Source: Bacteroidales bacterium (lineage in GTDB: Bacteria; Bacteroidota; Bacteroidia; Bacteroidales; BM520). Taken from it: a stretch of DNA of 7,039 nt. Within the stretch, counting starts at the first letter, position 1. Every line of letters starts with the position of its first letter. Location: contig JALNXP010000128.1 in assembly GCA_023230285.1 (NCBI GenBank), positions 1-7,039 on the forward strand. Direction: 5' to 3'. This document shows, piece after piece, positions 1 through 6,891 of the stretch. The notes under the pieces are model-generated. The model searched no databases. It was not told the DNA's origin and worked only from the letters and a program-made list of their open reading frames with translations. The position numbers and the translations under genes are program-made.

Positions 1-42
1 AAATACTGAATATCAATCACTTATTCAATAACTAGTGAAAAA

Positions 43-69
43 AGTTATCAACAAAAAATGTTCATAACT
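43..69. repeat. Imperfect palindrome with DnaA-box-like arms in AT-rich non-coding DNA
   Basis: The arms are AGTTATCAACA (43-53) and TGTTCATAACT (59-69), separated by five A bases. Ten of eleven positions pair; the exception is C49 opposite C63. Each arm holds a 9-mer (TTATCAACA, and TTATGAACA on the other strand) one mismatch from the DnaA-box consensus TTATNCACA. The element lies in the gene-free stretch ahead of the first gene. It could be an operator, a transcript hairpin or a pair of weak DnaA sites; the sequence does not decide among these. The palindrome is seen directly, while any function is inference. Confidence 0.45.
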
Positions 70-99
70 AATTGATTATAAGAAAATTAAAAAGAAAAT

Positions 100-939
100 T
101 TGAAAATTTTGTCATGTACTAAACTGTATATATATAGTTTCAATATAGTAAACCTGAACCTTTCATTTATAATTGCCCGCTTGGTAATTGCTGCAGAACT
201 CGGATTGGGAATAGGCTTCATAATCAATTGTTTCCATAAATTTTTCAGGTTGCTGTACATTATAGCTCTCCTGTTTTTTTCTTCTATCTTGATTTACGCA
301 TGGATAATAGGAAAAACAGGTAATTGTCACTGTTTCGGCGAACTTTTCGACTTAAATCCGGCGCAGTCGCTAATTAAAAATGCAGCTCTTTTTATAGCCT
401 TGCTGCTTATCAAAGATGTAAAAGAGTTCAATTTTAAATATAAGAAACTTATAGTGACAGCGGCTATGCTCGGCTGTTTACTGACCGTTTTTATTGTTTC
501 TCCCCCCGACAATTTTAATCTTTATAAACATAAAAAATATGATGTAAATGTCGAATTATTGGAAAATCAACTTAACACGCCGCCTTTGTCGGCTGATAAC
601 CTTTGTGCCGGACGGAAGATGTTGTGTTTTTATACTACAAAATGTGAGTATTGTATACTTACTGCAAACAAAATTAGCTTGATACAACAGAATAACAATA
701 TAAACACAACTTGCATTTTCAATATTTTTTGGGGCGAAGAAGCCGATTTACCGAATTTTTATATGAAATCGGGAGCTTCTCATTATAATTACGATTTTAT
801 CAACGTTATTGATTTTCTGAAGATTACAAATGGCGTAATGCCGATTGTTCTTTTGATGGAAGATGGCAACATCATCAAACAATATGATTATAGAAATATT
901 GATGAGAATTATATTGTAGAGTTTTTCATACGCAATTAA
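100..939 (+). CDS. MauE/DoxX-like redox-associated membrane protein with C-terminal thioredoxin-like domain, probably N-terminally truncated
   Basis: The 279-residue frame has two parts. Residues about 21-134 hold four hydrophobic segments (about 21-43, 47-71, 88-104 and 116-134) and the NCHCFG motif (75-80), which is typical of MauE-family membrane proteins. Residues about 165-279 look thioredoxin-like: a beta strand runs into a CEYC redox motif (C182, C185), and GVMP followed by a strand and DGNII matches the cis-proline region (P248). Such fusions in Bacteroidota are thought to handle thiol-disulfide exchange across the inner membrane, with the thioredoxin part outside the cytoplasm; the substrate is unknown. 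The frame opens on TTG at 100, and a TAA at 88-90 blocks upstream extension. Family members normally have another helix of about 40 residues before the point where similarity begins (around residue 8). No frame in bases 1-99 encodes one, so this may be a 5'-truncated gene. The remaining frame has no internal stop. It runs convergent to glgB. Confidence 0.7.
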   Translation: MKILSCTKLYIYSFNIVNLNLSFIIARLVIAAELGLGIGFIINCFHKFFRLLYIIALLFFSSILIYAWIIGKTGNCHCFGELFDLNPAQSLIKNAALFIALLLIKDVKEFNFKYKKLIVTAAMLGCLLTVFIVSPPDNFNLYKHKKYDVNVELLENQLNTPPLSADNLCAGRKMLCFYTTKCEYCILTANKISLIQQNNNINTTCIFNIFWGEEADLPNFYMKSGASHYNYDFINVIDFLKITNGVMPIVLLMEDGNIIKQYDYRNIDENYIVEFFIRN

Positions 940-1043
940 AATTTTTGCTGTATACCTTTGCGCTTACAAAAGGACATCAATTTTTCGCATTTCTTATCTG
1001 AAATTAAGCTTATGTATCTGTAAATAAGATATTTGAAATAAAT

Positions 1044-3038
1044 TTACACTGTCTCACATCTTTTCAACACCACGGCAGTGCGTGACGGTAAATACAACCG
1101 TATATAATTGCGACCGTCTTCAAAAACAGTAAAGTAATGTATCTCACAGTCAATGCGTCCGAAACCATTATAGAGCGTGTCATCAGTAGATAAAACAATT
1201 TGATATTCGCCGGCAGGAACTTCAAATTTATAGTCAACGAAAGATTGCGCCGGATTAAAATTGAACACGAAAATTAATTCGTTACGTTTGAAAGCCATCA
1301 CTTGGTCTTTTACGTGGTCGTAGAGTTTATACGGGAACTTTTCATTAAAACATTGATTGTCAAGTACTACATTAATCATAGCTTTGTCGAAGTCGGCTAA
1401 GAGATGGTATCTTAAACTTTGGTTGTCGTTTAATGACCAGAGGCGGCGGCAGTAGTGATAAGACCAATTGTTGCCGGTGCGTGGAAAGTCTATCCATTCG
1501 GGATGTCCGAACTCGTTGCCCATGAAGTTGAGGTAGCCGGCACCGGCAGTGGCTATCGTAATGAGCCTCAGCATTTTGTGGAGCGCAATGCCCCTGTCGA
1601 CAATATAATCTTGACTGTTAATAGACATTGAAGTATACATCAACTTGTCTAACAGTCTGAATAACATTGTTTTATCGCCGACTAATGCTTGGTCGTGCGA
1701 TTCAAGATAGGATATTGCAGCCTCATCGCTTCTTCTGTTTGTCAGTTCGTAATATATATTGTTGACATTCCAATCTTCATCTTTTACTTCTTTCACGGTT
1801 TTAATCCAATAGTCGGGGATGCCCATGGCGAGACGATAGTCGAAGCCTATTCCGCCGTCAGAAACATTGACGGCGACGCCTGGCATTCCGCTCATATCTT
1901 CTGCGATGGTGATAGCATCTGGGTTAATATTGTGAATGAGCTTGTTGGCGAGCATGAGATATACGCAGGCAGCCATGTCTGTATTAGCATTAAAATATTG
2001 AGAATAAGATGTAAAGCAGCAATTAAGTCCGTGGTCAAAATACATCATGCTGGTAACACCATCGAAGCGAAAACCATCGAACTTGTATTCCTGAAGCCAG
2101 TATTTGCAGTTCGACAGCAGGAAATGTATGACTTCATTTTTGTCGTAATTAAAGCATTTGGAATCCCAAGCGGGGTGATTGCCTTTGCTGCCTTCATGGA
2201 AAAATTGATATGAAGTTCCATCGTATTTTGCAAGTCCTTCGACTTCGTTTTTCACGGCGTGCGAATGTACAATGTCCATGACTACATGCAAGCCGTATTT
2301 ATGAGCTTCGTCTATTAGCTCTTTCAGCTCTTCGGGAGTTCCGAAGCGTGAAGAAGCAGCAAAGAAACTTGAAACATGATAGCCGAAGGAGCCGTAATAA
2401 GGATGTTCCTGTATAGCCATCAGCTGTAGCGTATTATAGCCGCCATTGACGATGCGTGGTAAGATGTTGTCTTTAAATTCTTTATAGCTGCCGACTTTCG
2501 GAGCTTCCTGTGCCATTCCTACATGAGCTTCGTAAATGACAGGGTAGTAGTCGGTATTGTCAGGCTTTTGATATTTCCACTGATAAGGCGTGTCGGGTTG
2601 CCAAATTTGTGCGCTGAATATCTTTGTCACCTCGTCTTGAACAGTGCGTGTCGCCCAAGCCGGTATTCTTTCGCCTTCACCGCCTGTCCACCTGATAAGT
2701 AGCCGATATAAGCTCTCGTGATGTATAACATCTTTATTTACAAATAGTTCCCAATAGTCGCCATAACATTTGAAAGCGAAGTCGTCTTCAGGTTTCCAAT
2801 TAGAATGTTCGCCGATTAAGAAAATTTCGGTAGCATCCGGTGCCCATTCTCTAAATACCCAACCGTTTAAAGTTTTGTGACAGCCAAAAAACAGATGCCC
2901 GTTGGCAAATTGTTCTAAATTGCCGGCAGAATTGGTGAAATCTTTTAATTTAGCAGAGAACATTTTTTGTTTGTCAACAAAAAAGTCTTGAAAATCTTTC
3001 AGATAGGCATCGTTTTCGATGATGTTAAAAGTCTTCAT
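1044..3038 (-). CDS. glgB: 1,4-alpha-glucan branching enzyme, GH13 family, eukaryote-like type
   Basis: The enzyme cuts alpha-1,4 glucan chains and re-attaches them as alpha-1,6 branches during glycogen synthesis in the cytoplasm. Numbered from the ATG at 3038 (664 aa), an N-terminal CBM48-like beta domain (about 55-125) includes GWVFREWAPDA. The GH13 barrel follows, with DIVHSH (255-260), FDGFRFDGVTSMMY with nucleophile D326, TIAEDMSG with acid/base E380, and ESHDQ with the transition-state stabiliser D449. A C-terminal all-beta domain covers about 570-664. All catalytic residues are present and the length is complete. Motifs such as ESHDQALVGDKT and GNEFGHPEW closely match the eukaryotic GBE1 enzyme rather than the longer E. 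coli GlgB. An in-frame TTG directly precedes the ATG, but the ATG is the better start. The start overlaps the end of the PBP gene by 14 nt, which suggests coupled translation. No other glycogen gene is in the window. Confidence 0.95.
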   Translation of the reverse strand: MKTFNIIENDAYLKDFQDFFVDKQKMFSAKLKDFTNSAGNLEQFANGHLFFGCHKTLNGWVFREWAPDATEIFLIGEHSNWKPEDDFAFKCYGDYWELFVNKDVIHHESLYRLLIRWTGGEGERIPAWATRTVQDEVTKIFSAQIWQPDTPYQWKYQKPDNTDYYPVIYEAHVGMAQEAPKVGSYKEFKDNILPRIVNGGYNTLQLMAIQEHPYYGSFGYHVSSFFAASSRFGTPEELKELIDEAHKYGLHVVMDIVHSHAVKNEVEGLAKYDGTSYQFFHEGSKGNHPAWDSKCFNYDKNEVIHFLLSNCKYWLQEYKFDGFRFDGVTSMMYFDHGLNCCFTSYSQYFNANTDMAACVYLMLANKLIHNINPDAITIAEDMSGMPGVAVNVSDGGIGFDYRLAMGIPDYWIKTVKEVKDEDWNVNNIYYELTNRRSDEAAISYLESHDQALVGDKTMLFRLLDKLMYTSMSINSQDYIVDRGIALHKMLRLITIATAGAGYLNFMGNEFGHPEWIDFPRTGNNWSYHYCRRLWSLNDNQSLRYHLLADFDKAMINVVLDNQCFNEKFPYKLYDHVKDQVMAFKRNELIFVFNFNPAQSFVDYKFEVPAGEYQIVLSTDDTLYNGFGRIDCEIHYFTVFEDGRNYIRLYLPSRTAVVLKRCETV

Positions 3039-5292
3039 CAAAATTTATTATTTTCTCGTTGAGGTTCATCAGGGAGTCGTATTTGTCGCAATCTGTTTCT
3101 ACAGACAGAGGTTTAATTGGCTTTTCAAAGTCGCCGCGATAGAGATTTATACTTTTATCGTTATATAGTTTTGTCATATAGACAGCCCATACGGGTAGAG
3201 CGGTGTTAGCGCCTTGTCCGAGAGCCAAAGTTTTGAAGTGAGCAGAGCGGTCTTCACAGCCGCACCATACTCCGGAGACTAAATTCGGAGTCAAGCCCAT
3301 AAACCAGCCGTCTGAGTTGTTTTGTGTTGTTCCGGTTTTTCCGGCGATAGGGTTGTTAAGTCCGTATCTGTATCTCAAACGTATGCCGGTACCTGATTCT
3401 ACAACGCCTTTCATAAGTTCTACCATTAAGTAGGCGGTTTCTTCGTTAACAGCTTCTTCTTGATGAGGAGCAAATGTTTCTAAGACGTTGCCGTTATTAT
3501 CGGTGATTTTTAGTATATAAATAGGCTCTATATAAACGCCTTTGTTGACGAAGGTGTTCATGGCTCCGACCATTTCGTATAGCGATAAATCAGCGGTGCC
3601 GAGAGCTATTGAATAAACAGGCGGAATGTCTGACTTGACACCCATCTTGCGAGCAATCTCTATTACAGCTTCAGGTCCATAACGTTTTATCAGATGACCG
3701 CTAATCCAGTTGTTAGAGTGAGCTAAAGCCCATTTCAGAGTAACTTCTTCGCCAACCATCTCTTTAGAGTCGTTCTTCGGCTCCCAGAGTTTGCCGTCAC
3801 TTGCCATTACACTGACTTGGACGTTAGGCATCTTGCTACACGGCGACAAGCCGCCTTCTTGCATGGCTAAAGTGTATACAAAAGGTTTAAATGTTGAGCC
3901 TACCTGTCTTTGCATCTGTGATATGTTGTCGAATTGGAAATAGTTGTAATCAGGACCACAGGCATAAGCCTTGACATAACCTGTGTGCGGCTCCACAGAC
4001 ATTAATCCGGTACGAATGAAATGTTTGTAATAACGTATCGAATCCATTGGTGTCATAACAGTGTCAATTTCTCCTTTCCATGAAAATACCGTCATTTTGC
4101 ATGGCGTATTAAAAGCCTTGTAAATAGAATCCATGTCAACACCGTCTTTCTTCATGATGCGATACCTCTCGCTACGATTCATCGCAGTATTCATCAAATG
4201 GTCGATAGATGCTTTTCTGTCTTTAGCATCAAAAACGAAAGGAGCGTTAGGGTCGTTTTTCCAGTGTTTAAAAAATAATGGCTGTAATTCTCCTCCTATA
4301 TACTCTTCAATGGCTTCTTCTGCATGTTTTTGATAGCGAGTGTCAATGGTAGTGTAAATTTTTAAACCGTCAGAATAAAGATTATAAGGAGAGCCGTCTG
4401 CCTTGTAGTGCGTTTTACACCATTCATTCATTTTTAATCTGACTAATTCTCTGAAATGTTTTGCTAAGCCGGTAGTGTGGTCTTGTTTTTTGAAATGAGA
4501 TAAATTGATAGGTTGCCTTACCAATGTGTCATATACAGAATCATTGATAAAATTGTATTTATTCATCTGATGAAGGACGACATTACGTCTGTATATTGCT
4601 TTGTCATAGTTGTTTCGGGGGTTGTACATTGAAGGAGCTTTTAAGATACCCACGAGCAATGCTGCTTCCTCTGAAGTTAAGTCTATCGGTTCTTTGTCGA
4701 AAAATATGTTAGCAGCTGCTTTGATACCGTAAGCGTTGTTTCCGAAGAATACGGTGTTAAAGTACATGGCAATGATTTCTTCTTTACTGTAATTTTTTTC
4801 GAGTTTTACAGCTACAACCCACTCTTTGAGCTTTACTAATACCAACTCTGTTATATTTCTATTGTCTCTTGGAAATAAATTTTTTGCAAGTTGCTGACTA
4901 ATAGTACTGCCGCCACCTTTATGACTAAAGGTGATTACTCCGAAGAAGACACGTCCCAAAGCTTTAAAGTCAATACCGGAATGTTCAAAAAAGCGAGCAT
5001 CTTCTGTGGCAACAAGCGCATTTACAACTTCCGGCGACAGCTCTTCATAAGTAATATTAGTCCTGTTTTCATAATAATATTTGCCAATAATGACACCATC
5101 AGCAGAGATAATTTCTGAGGCAAGATTTGTGTTTGGATTTTCTAATTCTGCAAATGAAGGCATAAAACCTAATTTACCATTCCATATCAAAGAAAATATT
5201 AATACTAATATTAATATTCCAATTAATATGATTGACCAGAACCATAAGATGAATTTTCTTAATTTTTTAGTCTGCTTTTTTGTCTTACTCAT
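3025..5292 (-). CDS. Class A penicillin-binding protein (PBP1A type), bifunctional transglycosylase/transpeptidase
   Basis: This 755-residue inner-membrane enzyme polymerises lipid II into glycan strands and cross-links the peptides. A lysine-rich cytoplasmic tail precedes one membrane anchor (about 13-37). The GT51 transglycosylase domain (about 55-235) carries EDARFFEHSG with catalytic E97, GGGSTISQQLAKNLF (126-140), and the motif NYSKEEIIAMYFNTVFFG. The transpeptidase domain (about 430-710) has all three penicillin-binding motifs: STFK (nucleophile S466, K469), SNN (526-528) and KTG (652-654). Between the domains, residues about 320-430 form a linker of the kind seen in Bacteroidota PBP1A proteins. 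No residue needed for either activity is missing. The ATG at 5292 lies inside the last codons of gldH (8-nt overlap, ATGAGTAA), and the 3' end overlaps glgB, so it sits mid-operon. Symbols used for such genes include mrcA, ponA and pbp1A; I leave the symbol blank because the exact orthology is not certain. Confidence 0.95.
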   Translation of the reverse strand: MSKTKKQTKKLRKFILWFWSIILIGILILVLIFSLIWNGKLGFMPSFAELENPNTNLASEIISADGVIIGKYYYENRTNITYEELSPEVVNALVATEDARFFEHSGIDFKALGRVFFGVITFSHKGGGSTISQQLAKNLFPRDNRNITELVLVKLKEWVVAVKLEKNYSKEEIIAMYFNTVFFGNNAYGIKAAANIFFDKEPIDLTSEEAALLVGILKAPSMYNPRNNYDKAIYRRNVVLHQMNKYNFINDSVYDTLVRQPINLSHFKKQDHTTGLAKHFRELVRLKMNEWCKTHYKADGSPYNLYSDGLKIYTTIDTRYQKHAEEAIEEYIGGELQPLFFKHWKNDPNAPFVFDAKDRKASIDHLMNTAMNRSERYRIMKKDGVDMDSIYKAFNTPCKMTVFSWKGEIDTVMTPMDSIRYYKHFIRTGLMSVEPHTGYVKAYACGPDYNYFQFDNISQMQRQVGSTFKPFVYTLAMQEGGLSPCSKMPNVQVSVMASDGKLWEPKNDSKEMVGEEVTLKWALAHSNNWISGHLIKRYGPEAVIEIARKMGVKSDIPPVYSIALGTADLSLYEMVGAMNTFVNKGVYIEPIYILKITDNNGNVLETFAPHQEEAVNEETAYLMVELMKGVVESGTGIRLRYRYGLNNPIAGKTGTTQNNSDGWFMGLTPNLVSGVWCGCEDRSAHFKTLALGQGANTALPVWAVYMTKLYNDKSINLYRGDFEKPIKPLSVETDCDKYDSLMNLNEKIINFDEDF

Positions 5293-5770
5293 TTGTTTTA
5301 TTGCTTTTAGTTACCACAAATCCGATTTTATCTATACCTGATAAATTATCATCTCTCATACCATGAATCATGTTTAATGAATAGATTCCTGTGTCAGCAA
5401 AAATGATGTTATCATTAAGGATAAATTGTATTTCTTTGATGTCACCAATGCCTTTTCCATACAAGCTGCCGTCCGAAGCACTTAGATATAGTTGGAGAGT
5501 ATCATTATCAGAAGACATGTCAGGGTAGATAGTCTGAGCAAAGATATAAAGATTTCTGTATGGATAATCGTTGTTGTACCTTATGTTCAAACTCAATGAA
5601 TGAGGGTTGATGGTATCATCAATATAGAAGTTATACGACAAAGTATCTTCTATGCGCCATTCTTTATCTGGCAAGCTTTCGTAGTGATTATAAACATAAT
5701 GTTTTCTGCACGAAGCCAAAGACATTAGTATTAAAATGTTGATTAAAAATATGATGATATGTTGTTTCAT
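5285..5770 (-). CDS. gldH: Gliding motility lipoprotein GldH
   Basis: The product has 161 residues. A type II signal peptide with a hydrophobic core (I5-M16) ends in the lipobox L18-A19-S20-C21, so C21 should be lipidated. The mature part matches the GldH pattern: NIRYNNDYPYRNLYIF, then DTLQLYLSASDGSLYGKG, and near the C-terminus IHGMRDDNLSGIDKIGFVV. In Flavobacterium johnsoniae GldH is needed for gliding and works with other Gld lipoproteins. The family also occurs in non-gliding Bacteroidales, so its presence does not prove motility. The residues after C21 (RKHYVYN) lack the acidic cluster that directs Bacteroidota lipoproteins to the cell surface, which suggests it faces the periplasm; this is inference. 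It starts 12 nt after ricT and overlaps the PBP gene, linking it to an envelope-synthesis transcript. Confidence 0.88.
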   Translation of the reverse strand: MKQHIIIFLINILILMSLASCRKHYVYNHYESLPDKEWRIEDTLSYNFYIDDTINPHSLSLNIRYNNDYPYRNLYIFAQTIYPDMSSDNDTLQLYLSASDGSLYGKGIGDIKEIQFILNDNIIFADTGIYSLNMIHGMRDDNLSGIDKIGFVVTKSNKTNE

Positions 5771-5782
5771 TGATAATGATGC

Positions 5783-6889
5783 TTAGTCGTCAAATCTGGT
5801 GAGGTCATCAGGAGTTACGACACCTTCATCGATTTCGATTATTTGTTCTGTTTGTTGTGCGTAGTCTTCAAGTTTTTCAGGTTTTTTACCGCTTTTATTC
5901 ATTTCTATAATGTCTTTAACTTTATCAATAGGGATAGCCATCATAGAATTGTCTTTCGGATTGCTGTATGAGTACCACATTAACTTTTTGAATACATCAC
6001 TTTTGACGAAGCAGGCATCTCCGGCTCCTGTTTGCAGTGTTATGTTGCTGTCAGGAAATTCTTTAAGAGCATCAACGTAAGTGTCATATTCAAAGTTCAG
6101 GCAGCATTTAAGTTTACCACATTGTCCGGCGAGTTTTACCGGATTCAGTGTTAATTGCTGAACACGGGCTCTAACTGTTGTTACGGAGCAGAATTTAGTT
6201 ATCCAAGTTGAGCAACACAGTTCTCTGCCACATGAGCCAATACCTCCTAAACGGCTGGCTTCTTGCCTTATGCCTATTTGCTTCATCTCTATGCGGACTT
6301 TAAACTTCTCTGCCAGAATTTTAATCAACTCTCTGAAGTCAACTCTGTCGTCAGCGGTGTAATAAAAAGTGGCTTTTGTTCCATCTCCCTGATATTCAAC
6401 ATCATTGAGCTTCATGTCGAGACCTAATGAATTGATGATATGCCTTGTTTCGTTTGCTGTATCTTCTTCTTTGTCTACTGCCGTGACCCATTTTTCAATG
6501 TCGTTATTTCTTATTTTTCTGTATACTTTCTTTATGTTTTCCGAGTCTTTTGAAACTCCTTTTTTTCTGAGTTGTGCGATAGCAATATGTCCGACTGCGC
6601 ATACAACGCCAATGTCATGTCCCGGATTACCTTCAACAACAACAATATCGCCGTTCTTTAATCTAATATCTTCCGGTACACGGTAAAATCCTTTTGTCGT
6701 ATTTTTAAATCGGACTTCACATATATCAAAAGGTTCTTCCGTATAAGGTGCAGGAATGTTTTCAAAAGGGTCAAAGACATCTAATTTTGCACAACTGTTC
6801 TTAAAACAGTCACAATTGTCTTTTAAATTCTGAGGCGGTTTACTGAAACCACGACTTAAGAAATTATTTTTATCATTATTATCTTCCAT
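5783..6889 (-). CDS. ricT: PSP1-domain protein, RicT (YaaT) family, regulatory iron-sulfur complex subunit
   Basis: Numbered from the ATG at 6889, the protein has 368 residues and is cytoplasmic with no signal or membrane segment. The PSP1-type core (about 55-275) starts at EVRFKNTTKGFYR, includes LKNGDIVVVEG and GHDIGVV, and ends with two cysteine groups: GSCGRELCC (C220, C225, C226) and GQCGKLKCC (C257, C262, C263). In Bacillus subtilis RicT works with RicA and RicF in a complex that binds [4Fe-4S] clusters and affects RNase Y-dependent mRNA processing. Those partners are not known in Bacteroidota, so the role here is uncertain. An additional cluster CDCFKNSC (C26, C28, C33) precedes the core. 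The tail from about 330 is acidic and low in complexity. An earlier in-frame ATG at 6916 would add nine residues but would overlap holB; I chose 6889 because it falls 2 nt after the holB stop. The order holB-ricT-gldH is familiar in this phylum. Confidence 0.88.
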   Translation of the reverse strand: MEDNNDKNNFLSRGFSKPPQNLKDNCDCFKNSCAKLDVFDPFENIPAPYTEEPFDICEVRFKNTTKGFYRVPEDIRLKNGDIVVVEGNPGHDIGVVCAVGHIAIAQLRKKGVSKDSENIKKVYRKIRNNDIEKWVTAVDKEEDTANETRHIINSLGLDMKLNDVEYQGDGTKATFYYTADDRVDFRELIKILAEKFKVRIEMKQIGIRQEASRLGGIGSCGRELCCSTWITKFCSVTTVRARVQQLTLNPVKLAGQCGKLKCCLNFEYDTYVDALKEFPDSNITLQTGAGDACFVKSDVFKKLMWYSYSNPKDNSMMAIPIDKVKDIIEMNKSGKKPEKLEDYAQQTEQIIEIDEGVVTPDDLTRFDD

Positions 6890-6891
6890 AA

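Noticed and set aside
327..512. 61-residue minus-strand open frame inside the MauE-like gene
   Set aside because: Shadow of the membrane domain that carries the NCHCFG motif on the other strand.
953..960. TACCTTTG matches the Bacteroidota -7 promoter element TAnnTTTG
   Set aside because: It points into a tail-to-tail gap with no gene downstream on that strand, and no TTTG element lies at the proper distance upstream.
955..985. Possible terminator: CCTTT (955-959) pairing with AAAGG (969-973), then TTTTT at 981-985
   Set aside because: Only five base pairs with a nine-base loop, and the T-run is not adjacent to the stem. Too weak to call, although a terminator is expected between these convergent genes.
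1689..2213. 174-residue plus-strand open frame opposite glgB
   Set aside because: It is antisense to the conserved catalytic core of glgB, has no recognisable domain, and arises from the codon composition of the real gene.
3039..3041. TTG as start codon for glgB
   Set aside because: The very next codon is ATG, which gives a conventional start with the same reading frame.
5190..5230. Repetitive AATATTAAT-like run resembling a tandem repeat
   Set aside because: It encodes the isoleucine- and leucine-rich membrane anchor of the PBP; codon bias explains the repetition.
4891..5341. Two overlapping plus-strand open frames opposite the 5' part of the PBP gene
   Set aside because: Both lie antisense to the well-supported GT51 domain and membrane anchor and show no family signature.
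5539..5546. TATCTTTG on the minus strand, a -7-like element inside gldH that could drive the PBP gene
   Set aside because: No -33 TTTG partner at 19-21 bp, and single 8-mers of this degeneracy are expected several times by chance in a window of this size.
6405..6686. 93-residue plus-strand open frame opposite ricT
   Set aside because: Antisense shadow of the conserved PSP1 region; its serine/phenylalanine-rich composition is what reverse reading of charged codons yields.
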